Below are positions 10,628-18,886 of a DNA stretch of 64,000 nucleotides, piece after piece (the stretch's first letter is position 1; each line of letters begins with the position of its first letter). Both the position numbers and the translations under genes were made by a program. This DNA comes from Flavobacteriales bacterium (GTDB lineage: Bacteria > Bacteroidota > Bacteroidia > Flavobacteriales_C > GCA-002722245). The notes below the pieces were generated by a model that searched no databases, had not been told where the DNA came from, and worked only from the letters and a program-made list of their open reading frames with translations. Location of the stretch: positions 34,956-98,955 of the forward strand of contig CANFBW010000003.1 in assembly GCA_947444925.1 (NCBI GenBank). The letters are read 5' to 3'.

Positions 10628-12976
10628 CTAAAAATTGAAGTTGTAAGACACTGATGGTATAGCTGTGCCAATAATGGTATATCGGATTGCTTGTGTTTTT
10701 GTGGCGTCGTTAGGATCGGCTTGAAAGTAAATGGTAAAAGCATTTTCACGCGCATAAACATTGTATACAGAGAACACCCATTCCCCATAAAACTTTCTGT
10801 TTTCTTTCACTTTTGGTTTTAAAGTAACCGAAAGGTCGAGGCGGTGATAAGGAGTTACTCTGAAGTTATTTCGGGCGTCATTTTCAGTGTTTGGAATGAT
10901 GTAGCCCTGCACAACGTATCTGCTGTTGGGAAAGGTTGATGGCACTCCTGTTGAATAAACAAAGTTGGCAGCCACGTCGATTCTTTTTGTTAATGCGTAA
11001 GCTAAGATCAAGTTGAAATTGTGTGTTTTATCATAGCGGGTGGGGTACCAGTTGCTTTGGTTGATGCTTGCCACTTTTCTTTCAGAGCGCGACAGGGTAT
11101 AGCTGGCCCAGCCGGTGAAGCGTCCTTCACTTTTTTTAGCGTACAATTCTAAACCATAGGATCGGCCATTGCCACCAAGTAAATCGCCTTCAAATTTTTC
11201 ATTGAGTAGCAAAGAGGCATTTTTGATGTAATCCAATTGATTTTGCATCCATTTGTAATACACTTCAGCGGACACTTCAATTACATGTTTTTCGCCGAAA
11301 TTTCTAAAATAGCCCATTGCGGCTTGGTCGGCAAGTTGCGGTTTAATGTTGTTGGTGCTGATGGTCCACATGTCGAGTGGTGTTGATGCAGCTGTGTTTG
11401 AAAGCAAATGAATGTACTGTGCCATTCTATTGTAACTAGCTTTGATAGAGCTTTTGTCATTGATGTCATATTTTACTGACAAGCGTGGTTCAGGGTTAAA
11501 ATACGAAGTGATGAGGTCACCATTTTTATGGTCGGTAGTGCCTTCCAATGGCTTGGCGATTCCGGCTGTAGTGTCGCCATAGTTGTAGCTTTTGCCTGGG
11601 CCCAAAAATAAGTACCCTGAATAGCGTAAGCCATAATTGACAATCAATTTTGTGCCGATTTTTTGCTCGTTCTCTAAGTATAAGCCAGACTCTAACGCAT
11701 ATTTGTCAGCAAGAGTAATAGTGCTGCTTTGTCCCGAAGATGAAAAAGTTGCTGTTCCCGGTTTAATGTTGTGCAGTGTACTTTGTAAGCCGAATTTTAA
11801 AGTGTTTTTCGTGTTGAGATAGTAGGTTACTTCAGGTTTTACAGCGTAGTTGATGATGTTGGAGTTCCAGTGAAAGCCATTAGCGTCAGTGGCTCCGGCG
11901 TCTAATCGGTAGTCGTAATTGCTGTAATAGGTGGTCATGTTCATGAACATTTTTTCATTGAACAAGTGATTCCATCTCAATGTTGTCGTTGCATTTCCCC
12001 AATTGAATCCAAAGGCAGAAGTTCCAAATACATCGCGGCCCATGTAGGCTGATAGGTATATTTTGTTTTTCTCGTTGATTTCCCAATTTGCTTTTGCGGT
12101 GAGGTCGTAAAAATAAAATTTAGCGTCTTTTAAACTTGTCGGTAAAAATGGTTTTGCCAAAACATCAATGTAGGATCGGCGCGCCGCTACAATAAAAGAA
12201 GCTTTGTTTTTAATGATAGGTCCTTCTATAGCGAGGCGACTAAAAATTAGTCCGAGTCCGCCCGAAGCTTGAAATTTTTTCTTGTTTCCGTCTTTCATTC
12301 TCACGTCAAGTAGTGAAGAAAGTCGACCTCCATACTGCGAGGAAATTCCTCCTTTAACCAGTTTAACACTTTTAACGGCATCAGGATTGAACACGGAAAA
12401 GAAGCCAAAAAGATGCGAGGAATTGAACACAGGAGCTTCATCCAAGAGAATTAAGTTTTGATCTATATTTCCTCCGCGCACATTAAAACCTGTAGCGCCT
12501 TCGCCAACGGTAGATACTCCTGGCAGTGTTTGTATGCTTCTGATAACATCAGGTTCTCCTAATAAAGCGGGCATTTTTTGTATGGCTTTAATGTCCAGCT
12601 GGATGGTGCTCATGTCAATTTTCTTGACATTGTCGGTTTTTCTTTTGACGGTTATTTTAATTTCTTCAACCTTGGTTGCTTTGCGCTGCATGTCAACTTT
12701 TAGCTTAATATCCTGCATGAGTTCCACTTTTTGTTCTGCATCGGCAAAACCACTGATGGAGAATATAAGAGTGTAGCTTCCTTTGGGCAAGCTGATGGAG
12801 AAAAATCCGTAATCATTAGTAGTGATGGAAGCGCCTGTTTCTTGAACCTGAATACTTGCACCAATTATTTCTTCACCATCTTCAGGGCTTCGGACATATC
12901 CGCTAACAGTGAATTTTTCTTGGGCGAAAGAAAATAGTGTAGACAGGAGGAAGAAGGAGAGTAGTGTTTTTCGCAT
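10628..12976 (-). CDS. TonB-dependent receptor with carboxypeptidase-like N-terminal domain (pair 2)
   Basis: A 782-residue outer-membrane receptor. I chose the ATG at 12976 because it begins a clean signal peptide (MRKTLLSFFLLSTLFSFAQ); an upstream start at 13030 would lie within the promoter. Residues about 22-110 form the carboxypeptidase-regulatory-like domain (KFTVSGYVRSPEDGEEIIGASI). The plug shows LGEPDVIRSIQTLPGVS, GFNVRGG and KGGISSQYGGRLSSLLDVRMKDG. The barrel ends in SYNFNF, with the terminal Phe needed for barrel assembly. It shares layout and many segments with the receptor at 3262-5541 but differs along its length. It leads an operon with a DUF4249 gene 3 bp downstream, from a good promoter with an overlapping palindrome. 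Confidence 0.93.
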   Translation of the reverse strand: MRKTLLSFFLLSTLFSFAQEKFTVSGYVRSPEDGEEIIGASIQVQETGASITTNDYGFFSISLPKGSYTLIFSISGFADAEQKVELMQDIKLKVDMQRKATKVEEIKITVKRKTDNVKKIDMSTIQLDIKAIQKMPALLGEPDVIRSIQTLPGVSTVGEGATGFNVRGGNIDQNLILLDEAPVFNSSHLFGFFSVFNPDAVKSVKLVKGGISSQYGGRLSSLLDVRMKDGNKKKFQASGGLGLIFSRLAIEGPIIKNKASFIVAARRSYIDVLAKPFLPTSLKDAKFYFYDLTAKANWEINEKNKIYLSAYMGRDVFGTSAFGFNWGNATTTLRWNHLFNEKMFMNMTTYYSNYDYRLDAGATDANGFHWNSNIINYAVKPEVTYYLNTKNTLKFGLQSTLHNIKPGTATFSSSGQSSTITLADKYALESGLYLENEQKIGTKLIVNYGLRYSGYLFLGPGKSYNYGDTTAGIAKPLEGTTDHKNGDLITSYFNPEPRLSVKYDINDKSSIKASYNRMAQYIHLLSNTAASTPLDMWTISTNNIKPQLADQAAMGYFRNFGEKHVIEVSAEVYYKWMQNQLDYIKNASLLLNEKFEGDLLGGNGRSYGLELYAKKSEGRFTGWASYTLSRSERKVASINQSNWYPTRYDKTHNFNLILAYALTKRIDVAANFVYSTGVPSTFPNSRYVVQGYIIPNTENDARNNFRVTPYHRLDLSVTLKPKVKENRKFYGEWVFSVYNVYARENAFTIYFQADPNDATKTQAIRYTIIGTAIPSVSYNFNF

Positions 12977-13000
12977 TTCTAGTAGGATTGATTCTGGAAA

Positions 13001-13030
13001 CAAAGATATAACTCGATCGTTTATATGCAA
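13001..13030 (-). promoter_or_regulatory. Bacteroidota-type promoter for TonB receptor operon 2
   Basis: On the minus strand a -33 TTG (13030-13028) is followed after 19 bases by TATCTTTG (13008-13001), an exact TAnnTTTG -7 element. The receptor ATG lies 24 bases further on. Confidence 0.65.
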
Positions 13031-13042
13031 CCTAAATTAGGT
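13030..13042. promoter_or_regulatory. Palindrome ACCTAAATTAGGT overlapping the -33 region
   Basis: A perfect 6+1+6 inverted repeat that touches the -33 TTG of the receptor promoter. Its position is that of a repressor operator. No second copy was seen upstream of receptor 1, and the binding protein is unknown. Confidence 0.45.
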
Positions 13043-13171
13043 CAGCGAACAGCGAGCATCGGTCAATGGTATTTCAATGTCGTTTAATAACTTGTGCAAA
13101 AAAATATACGATTAAGAAGATAGACCCGTTGTATTTGTTTTATTTTTAAACCCAATCTAAAAAAACCTAAC

Positions 13172-14086
13172 ATGGAACAGAAAGAAGAATCAACAAAAAA
13201 GAAAGCTATACCAATAATAGGACTATTGCTGCTTTTGTCAATCGCGGGAAACGTCTTTTTGTTTTTCAATAAGCAAGTTGTTGTTGCCGAAAAAGAAGAT
13301 AAATTGGAGGAGGTAATTGCCGTTCGCGATTCTGTGCAAAAAATATACAACGATGCTTCTGAGGAGAGTGCGCGACTGAAAGGAGATAATACTAAATTAA
13401 ATACGGTTTTGTCGGAGAGAGATTTAGAAGTGGAAGCGAGTAAAAAACGCATCGACGAATTTGTGCGTACCATCAAAGACAAAGATGAATTGATCAGAAG
13501 AATTAAAGCGGAGAAAAATTCGATGAAAAAGAAAACTTCAGAATATGAAGAACGCATTGATCAGTTGTTGTTAGAGAACAAAGAACTAACAAAGAAAAAA
13601 CAAGAATTGGAAGAGGAGTTGAATGATGTTTCATCCGAGAGAGACCACTTTAAAACACAAGCCAACATTGGTGCTAAATTGAAGGCTGAATACTTGCAAA
13701 CAAAAGCATACAGATCTCGATTGTTTGGCGATGGCGAAAAGGTGACTAGCATGGCGAAGAGAACCAAAAAAATCGATGTTTGTTTTAGTGTTTTGAAAAA
13801 TGAAATAGCTGCCAATGGAGCTAAAACTGTTTATTTGCGAATCATTGCTCCAAGTGGAGATGTGATGGGTAATGCTGGTATTGCATCTGGGCAATTTACC
13901 AGTCCTGAAAGTAAAAAAGAGTTGAAATATTCTTCTAAAAGAGAATTCACTTATACTGGTGGCCAGCAAGATATTTGTCTTTCTTACGAAGAAGAAAAAG
14001 ACAAGATGTTTATGGTGGGTGAATACAGCATAGAAGTATATGTTGACAAAATGCTGAGTTCGAAAACAAAATTTTCGCTGAAATAG
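13172..14086 (+). CDS. Membrane-anchored coiled-coil protein, function unknown
   Basis: A 304-residue protein with a short Lys-rich cytoplasmic tail, one membrane helix at about residues 13-32 (IPIIGLLLLLSIAGNVFLFF), and a long coiled coil at about 38-170 full of Glu/Lys heptads (VLSERDLEVEASKKRIDEF, LLLENKELTKKKQELEEEL). The C-terminal ~120 residues (VCFSVLKNEIAANGAKTVYLRIIAPSG...YSIEVYVDKMLSSKTKFSLK) look like a compact beta domain. Automated annotation often names such proteins after SMC because of the coil; nothing here supports an ATPase role. A cell-envelope scaffold in the periplasm is possible. The gene stands alone and ends at a strong terminator. Confidence 0.8.
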   Translation: MEQKEESTKKKAIPIIGLLLLLSIAGNVFLFFNKQVVVAEKEDKLEEVIAVRDSVQKIYNDASEESARLKGDNTKLNTVLSERDLEVEASKKRIDEFVRTIKDKDELIRRIKAEKNSMKKKTSEYEERIDQLLLENKELTKKKQELEEELNDVSSERDHFKTQANIGAKLKAEYLQTKAYRSRLFGDGEKVTSMAKRTKKIDVCFSVLKNEIAANGAKTVYLRIIAPSGDVMGNAGIASGQFTSPESKKELKYSSKREFTYTGGQQDICLSYEEEKDKMFMVGEYSIEVYVDKMLSSKTKFSLK

Positions 14087-14107
14087 TCGCGAAGCAAAAA
14101 AACAAAA

Positions 14108-14131
14108 GGCCCCTCAAATGGGGCCTTTTTT
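14108..14131 (+). terminator. Rho-independent terminator abutting the next start codon
   Basis: GGCCCC and GGGGCC pair around a TCAAAT loop, followed directly by six T. The last T is the base before the ATG of the ABC ATPase gene at 14132. It terminates the coiled-coil gene. Confidence 0.9.
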
Positions 14132-14863
14132 ATGATGTTAAAAGTAAAAAAAATATCATTTAGCTACCAAGGAAAAGCCATACTAAAAAACATTTCATTT
14201 GAAGTGCAAAAGGGGCATGTATTGGGTTTGCTTGGCCGAACAGGCGTGGGGAAAACCACGTTGTTAAAGGTGATAAAAGGACTGATAGATGCCGACAGCG
14301 GTGAAGTGTTTTACAAAGGAGAAAAAATATTGGGGCCTAAAGATGTATTGGTGGCTGGTCATGGTGAAATACAAATTGTGAATCAGGATTTTCAACTTTT
14401 TGAAAAGCTCTCCATTTTTGACAACATCAAACATTTACTCATACAATTTGAAGTGGATTACCAGCACAAAAGAACCACGCAAATATTGAAGTTGTGCAAC
14501 CTTTTTAAATTTAAAGATCGTTTTCCTAGGGAGTTGTCAGGTGGTCAGCAGCAATTGATTGCTATAGCACGCGCTTTGGCTAAGGAGCCCGAATTGATAC
14601 TGCTGGATGAACCTTTTAGTCACTTGGATAATATTTCTAAAAAAGAAGTGAAGGCCGTCTTGCAGCGCATCAAAGAAGCGTATCAAACAACTTTTGTGTT
14701 TGTGACGCATGACCACAATGAAGCACTGGCTTTAAGCGATGAGCTAATGGTACTCGATAAAGGTAAAATTGTTCAAAAGGGTAAGCCGTCTTTCGTATTT
14801 GAAAATCCTAAAAACAAAGTAGTGGCAGGTTTGCTAGGCAAGGAATATTTGCCCAAGACATAA
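14132..14863 (+). CDS. ABC transporter ATP-binding protein
   Basis: A 243-residue nucleotide-binding subunit. Walker A is GRTGVGKTT (about residues 35-43), the Q-loop VNQDFQLF, the signature LSGGQQQ (about 137), Walker B LILLDEP with the catalytic Glu, and the switch His in VTHDHNEAL. It is closest in style to polar amino acid, phosphate or spermidine/iron importer ATPases (FbpC/PotA-like core without the C-terminal regulatory domain). No permease gene is adjacent, so its partner must be encoded elsewhere. The start is either ATG 14132 or ATG 14135; both follow the T-tract of a terminator directly, leaving no room for a leader or ribosome-binding site other than within the hairpin. Confidence 0.92.
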   Translation: MMLKVKKISFSYQGKAILKNISFEVQKGHVLGLLGRTGVGKTTLLKVIKGLIDADSGEVFYKGEKILGPKDVLVAGHGEIQIVNQDFQLFEKLSIFDNIKHLLIQFEVDYQHKRTTQILKLCNLFKFKDRFPRELSGGQQQLIAIARALAKEPELILLDEPFSHLDNISKKEVKAVLQRIKEAYQTTFVFVTHDHNEALALSDELMVLDKGKIVQKGKPSFVFENPKNKVVAGLLGKEYLPKT

Positions 14864-15039
14864 GGCATTTACTTGGGTACTGTAAATGAATTGTACTTCA
14901 ATTGATGGGCGGCTGGCACAAATATTTGTTGTATCGTTCAAAATTCAAGTCTTGAATTTAAATGCGTAATCTTATATGAAGATATTTTATATTTACACTT
15001 CCAATTGTCTTTTGTGAACCAAAATTTTGCAACCATAAA

Positions 15040-16233
15040 ATGATTAAAGCATTTGCATATAGTATTGTTGTTATGATGCTTTTTGTATTGCTTGAATTGG
15101 CGGTGAGTAGAGCGTTGAAAAAGAAAGTTTTTGAATTCTTTGACACATTGTGCAATTTGGCTTGCGGGATTTTGGAACGTACCTTTTTTTTACTTTTCGC
15201 TGTATTGTATTACACCTCCTTTAAATTCATGTACGATCATTTTGGGCTCTTTTCAATCGCCATTAATTGGTGGAGTGTGCTATTGCTATTTGTTGCAGTT
15301 GATTTTTTGTGGTATTGGTACCATCGTGCTGGACATGAGATCAATATTTTGTGGGCCGCTCATATCACACATCACCAAAGTGAAGAGTATAATTTGTCGC
15401 TTTCATTTCGTGTGTCGGCAATTCAATTGATAATAAGAATGTTTTTTTGGTTGTGGCTGCCTATTATTGGCTTTGATCCTGCTTTAACCACCTTGATCAT
15501 TGGCATCAATGCTGCATATCAATTTTTCATTCATACCCGCTTGATTGGTAAACTTGGGTTCTTAGAAAATATACTCGTTACTCCTTCGCACCATCGTGTA
15601 CACCATGGAAAAAATGAACAATACATCGATAAGAATTATGGTGGAATTTTTATTATTTGGGATAAATTGTTTGGCACATTTACTTCTGAAAAAGAAGAGG
15701 TGGCTTATGGGATAACAAAGCCAATGAGCAGTAAAAATCCTATGAAGGCATGGTTTCATTACTATTTTGATTTGATAGGCGCGGCGAAACAAGTGGTAGG
15801 ATGGAAAAATAAACTACGGATAATGCTTGCGGGTCCTGAAGTTATGGCATCGTATTACGATAGTTTAGCAAAGGAAAGTACTATAAATACTCAAAGTAGT
15901 GGAGCTTTGAAATACTATTTACTGTTGCAGTTTTCATTGTTGTTTGTCGCTTTCTTTTTTGTTTACTATTACCACGATGTGATGTCTAAAAACAGTACTA
16001 TAATCAGCGCTTCGTTTGTGATTTATTCGGCCTTGAGCTTGGGCTTTATTTTAGATAGAAATCGTTTTTCATTTTGGATGGAAGCAATGAGGCTATTGTG
16101 TATGTCAATATGTGTTTTTATTGTATTGCAAGGACTTCATGTGCAATATTATATGGTTGTGGCCATTGTCCCGCTTTTGCTTTTTTTGCCTTGGATAGGA
16201 AAGAGAAAAGCATTGTTTAACAAAATCTCTTGA
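15040..16233 (+). CDS. Sterol desaturase / fatty acid hydroxylase family membrane enzyme
   Basis: A 397-residue integral membrane di-iron enzyme of the fatty acid hydroxylase superfamily. The histidine clusters that bind two irons are present: WYHRAGHE (about residues 94-101), HITHHQ (about 109-114) and HHRVHH (about 186-191), with an internal FIHT. At least four membrane segments precede and surround them. The C-terminal ~120 residues add further hydrophobic helices, making it longer than the usual ~300. The family hydroxylates or desaturates lipid acyl chains, sterols or carotenoids; the substrate here is unknown. It is monocistronic, in convergent orientation to the helicase gene. Confidence 0.88.
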   Translation: MIKAFAYSIVVMMLFVLLELAVSRALKKKVFEFFDTLCNLACGILERTFFLLFAVLYYTSFKFMYDHFGLFSIAINWWSVLLLFVAVDFLWYWYHRAGHEINILWAAHITHHQSEEYNLSLSFRVSAIQLIIRMFFWLWLPIIGFDPALTTLIIGINAAYQFFIHTRLIGKLGFLENILVTPSHHRVHHGKNEQYIDKNYGGIFIIWDKLFGTFTSEKEEVAYGITKPMSSKNPMKAWFHYYFDLIGAAKQVVGWKNKLRIMLAGPEVMASYYDSLAKESTINTQSSGALKYYLLLQFSLLFVAFFFVYYYHDVMSKNSTIISASFVIYSALSLGFILDRNRFSFWMEAMRLLCMSICVFIVLQGLHVQYYMVVAIVPLLLFLPWIGKRKALFNKIS

Positions 16234-16345
16234 GCCAATCGCTGAATTTTTGTGTGCATTAAAAGTCTTTTGATGCAATCTCATCAAGATATTATGTGCG
16301 CTAGAAATTGTGTGAGATGAATTCTCTTTTTTATTATCTTGATTG

Positions 16346-17872
16346 TCATTCGTCTTCAACAACAATCCTCAGCATATTGCGGAGTTTTCTGTTGTAGGTT
16401 TCGAGCAGCCAATTGAAGTAATTGGTGCTTGATTTTGTAAGGCAAGAAGTATATAATTTGATTCTGTTTTTGATGCTGTCTTGCAACAATGTTTGCATCT
16501 CTTTTGCCTCCTCAAAATTTTTCGCATTTAAGCGAATGATGTCGGCGTGATTTTGAATACAATCATCAATGATTCTATTGGGTTTGATGCCGGTGCTGAC
16601 GTATTCTTCGTACAAATCAACTACGGGGAAAGAAAGTAGGTCAACCGAATTTGAAAATCTGCTTCTTATTTCATCGGGCATGTAGTAGGTGAGTTCCCGT
16701 TGGCGTTCAATTTCGTCGAAATATTCTTGTTCTAAATATTTATCGGGGTGGGCAAAAACGTCAACCCAGTCAATTTCCATTTCCCACAAACCAAATCGGT
16801 GTACGTTATTTCCCAAATCGAGAATGGTGAAATTCTTTTTAGTTGGAGTTACTCTTGATCCTCTACCTATCATTTGGTGGTAAAGAGTAAGTGATCTCGT
16901 TGCTCTGTTCACTACAATCACTTCAACAGAAGGCTCGTCAAAACCAGTAGTTAAAATACCAACTGATGTTAGCACTGCACCTGGTGTGGTTCTAAACCAA
17001 GTCAATACTTCTCTTCTTTCTTTTTCGCCAAATGTACTGTCGAGGTGCTTTACATTGGTGATTCCAGCTTCCTTAAAGAAGTCGTAGACCAACCATGATA
17101 CTTGAATACCCGGATTAAATATCAATGTTTTTTTTCCTAAGGCTTTTTCTTTGTAGGCACTGATCAACTTGAATTGCATGTCGTAGCCGGAATACAATTT
17201 TTCAGAAGAACTCACGGTATAGTCGCCGTTGATACCCACTTTTAAAGATCCTAAGTTTACATCATAGGTGTAGGTTGATGGCTCACAGAGGTACCCATCA
17301 GCAATCAATGAGTTGATGGAGTCGCCTGTAATGAGTTCGCTGTAATTGTCTTTCAGCGGCAAGCTTTTGTTTGAACTTAAAGGAGTTGCGGTAACACCTA
17401 GTAAAATACTGTTTCTGAAATATTGAAATATTTTCCTAAAAGAGTTGTTGTGGGCTTCATCAATAATCACCAATCCGATGTTGCCGATGAAATTGTCGTC
17501 TTCCATCAAGCGGTTGTTGAGTGTTTCCACCATGGCTACAAAACAGTTGTAATCATTTTGGTTTTCAATTTTACGAATATCGCTATTGATGATGAAGTTT
17601 TTGACATTGATGTCTTTGAGTCGTGCCGACGTTTGTTCTAGCAACTCCACACGGTGGGTCAAAATGAGCACCCGTTTGTTTTTAACGTTGTTGAAGTACC
17701 TTGCTATCTCTGAAAAGATAATAGTTTTGCCACCACCCGTGGGCAATTGGTACAATAGCTTAAAGTCGTCGGGACGCTGATTTAGCTTCTCTACAATTTG
17801 ATTGATGGCTTTTTCCTGATAGGGATAAAGTTTTCTTTCTTCTGTCTTTTGTGGAATCTCCGAGTTGATCAT
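16346..17872 (-). CDS. DEAD/DEAH-box superfamily 2 helicase
   Basis: A 508-residue SF2 helicase of the type III restriction/UvrB-like group. Motifs are in order: I PTGGGKT (about 45-51), Ia ILTHRVELLEQT, II DEAH (about 140), III GVTATPLSS, IV LIFNPGIQVSW, V LTTGFDEPSVEVIVV and VI QMIGRGSRVTP. The last ~110 residues have no domain I recognise and are rich in charged helices. There is no adjacent methylase, nuclease or specificity gene, so it is not part of a visible restriction or defence unit. It probably acts on DNA or RNA in repair or processing. It has its own promoter, with the -7 element about 17 bp before the ATG. Confidence 0.88.
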   Translation of the reverse strand: MINSEIPQKTEERKLYPYQEKAINQIVEKLNQRPDDFKLLYQLPTGGGKTIIFSEIARYFNNVKNKRVLILTHRVELLEQTSARLKDINVKNFIINSDIRKIENQNDYNCFVAMVETLNNRLMEDDNFIGNIGLVIIDEAHNNSFRKIFQYFRNSILLGVTATPLSSNKSLPLKDNYSELITGDSINSLIADGYLCEPSTYTYDVNLGSLKVGINGDYTVSSSEKLYSGYDMQFKLISAYKEKALGKKTLIFNPGIQVSWLVYDFFKEAGITNVKHLDSTFGEKERREVLTWFRTTPGAVLTSVGILTTGFDEPSVEVIVVNRATRSLTLYHQMIGRGSRVTPTKKNFTILDLGNNVHRFGLWEMEIDWVDVFAHPDKYLEQEYFDEIERQRELTYYMPDEIRSRFSNSVDLLSFPVVDLYEEYVSTGIKPNRIIDDCIQNHADIIRLNAKNFEEAKEMQTLLQDSIKNRIKLYTSCLTKSSTNYFNWLLETYNRKLRNMLRIVVEDE

Positions 17873-17889
17873 TAATAACCGTTAATTTG

Positions 17890-17921
17890 CAAAAGTAGCA
17901 GGTTAATTACAGTAATCCCAA
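17890..17921 (-). promoter_or_regulatory. Bacteroidota-type promoter for the helicase gene
   Basis: Minus-strand TTG (17921-17919), 21 bases, then TACTTTTG (17897-17890), an exact TAnnTTTG. The helicase ATG follows 17 bases later, giving a short leader. Confidence 0.6.
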
Positions 17922-17932
17922 CAAAGCGGAAA

Positions 17933-18412
17933 TTAAAATTGCAAAGGAATGTCGCCACTAAGTTTTATTTTGTTGAAGGTTGGTGTAAACTGCACTGAAT
18001 CAATGAGTGTGGTGTCATTGACAAAAACCATCATCACGTATTTTTTGTTGTTGCTGAAATCAAATTTGGTGCTGTCGCTAAATTGTGCCTCAATTAGGTA
18101 AGGCAACTTACGGTCTTTTTGCAAATGCGTGGCGAACCACACTTTTATTTTTCCTGAATTTTCAGAAAGCGTGGCTTGGTATGGCGCGTAAGTGCTGTCG
18201 GTGATATGAATGCTTTGTGTGCTACCTGTCGCAGCATATTGGTCGGAATTATAGGTGATGGTCGCGTCAAATTTGGCGGGTACCTCAAGCAGGTACCAAA
18301 CTTTATAGATATTGCTGCCCTGGTCTTTTTCGCAAGATGACAACAAAGACAATAGCAATAACATCATTGATGCTGCGCACAATCTGATATTCCTTTTCTT
18401 GTTGCTTGTCAT
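17933..18412 (-). CDS. Lipoprotein, function unknown
   Basis: A 159-residue predicted lipoprotein: Lys/Arg-rich N-terminus, hydrophobic run MLLLLSLLSSC (Cys27), then a beta-rich mature domain (VWYLLEVPAKFDATITYNSD and YVMMVFVNDTTLIDSVQF). No catalytic or binding motif is visible. It starts 6 bp after the smpB stop and is the last gene of the tgt-lptG-smpB operon. I do not recognise the family. Confidence 0.75.
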   Translation of the reverse strand: MTSNKKRNIRLCAASMMLLLLSLLSSCEKDQGSNIYKVWYLLEVPAKFDATITYNSDQYAATGSTQSIHITDSTYAPYQATLSENSGKIKVWFATHLQKDRKLPYLIEAQFSDSTKFDFSNNKKYVMMVFVNDTTLIDSVQFTPTFNKIKLSGDIPLQF

Positions 18413-18418
18413 TGTCGT

Positions 18419-18871
18419 TTAACGTTTTTTCATTCGTTCTATTTCCCTAGTCGCATCTTTCTTCTTAAGATCTTCTCTTTTGTCGTATGTTTTTTTTCCT
18501 TGTGCCAATGCTATTTCCAGCTTGGCCCATTTGTTTTTGGCGATAAATATTTTGAGAGGGATGATGGTTAAGCCCTTTTCTTTTACCTTTTTATGGAGTT
18601 TGTCGAGTTCTCTTCTTTCGAGCAATAATTTGCGGTCTCTTTTTTCTTCGTGGTTGAATTGTCCCGCATTTTTATAAATTCCAATATGCAGTCCAATCAC
18701 ATACAATTCATCGCCTACAAATGTGCAGTAAGCTTCAGTGAGTCCAGCTTTGCCATCTCTAATTGATTTGATTTCTGTGCCCAACAGTTGCATGCCTGCC
18801 ACGAATTTATCGAGCACCTCATATTCAAATGTAGCGCGTTTGTTTTTTATGTTGATGGGCTGTTCCGACAT
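18419..18871 (-). CDS. smpB: SsrA-binding protein SmpB
   Basis: SmpB binds tmRNA and delivers it to stalled ribosomes for trans-translation. At 150 residues it has the normal length. The conserved core is clear: NKRATFEYEVLDKFVAGMQLLGTEIKSIR, the GLHIGIYKNAG segment, the RDRKLLLERREL tmRNA-binding helix, and IFIAKNKWAKLEIALAQGKKTYDKR. The C-terminal tail KKKDATREIERMKKR is the Lys-rich helix that enters the decoding centre. It lies 15 bp after the LptG-family gene. No ssrA gene was seen in the window. Confidence 0.97.
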   Translation of the reverse strand: MSEQPINIKNKRATFEYEVLDKFVAGMQLLGTEIKSIRDGKAGLTEAYCTFVGDELYVIGLHIGIYKNAGQFNHEEKRDRKLLLERRELDKLHKKVKEKGLTIIPLKIFIAKNKWAKLEIALAQGKKTYDKREDLKKKDATREIERMKKR

Positions 18872-18886
18872 GCTGGAAAGTTACAA

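Noticed and set aside
16256..16343. Inverted repeats between the convergent desaturase and helicase genes as a terminator
   Set aside because: Stems are short or far apart, and the T-tract is not placed directly after a stem, so support was too weak for a feature.
16683..17780. Several plus-strand frames of 60-72 codons across the helicase gene
   Set aside because: They are antisense to conserved helicase motifs and have no independent support.
16346..17872. Helicase as part of a phage-defence or restriction system
   Set aside because: The neighbours are a sterol-desaturase-family gene and a housekeeping operon; no nuclease, methylase or other defence gene is adjacent.
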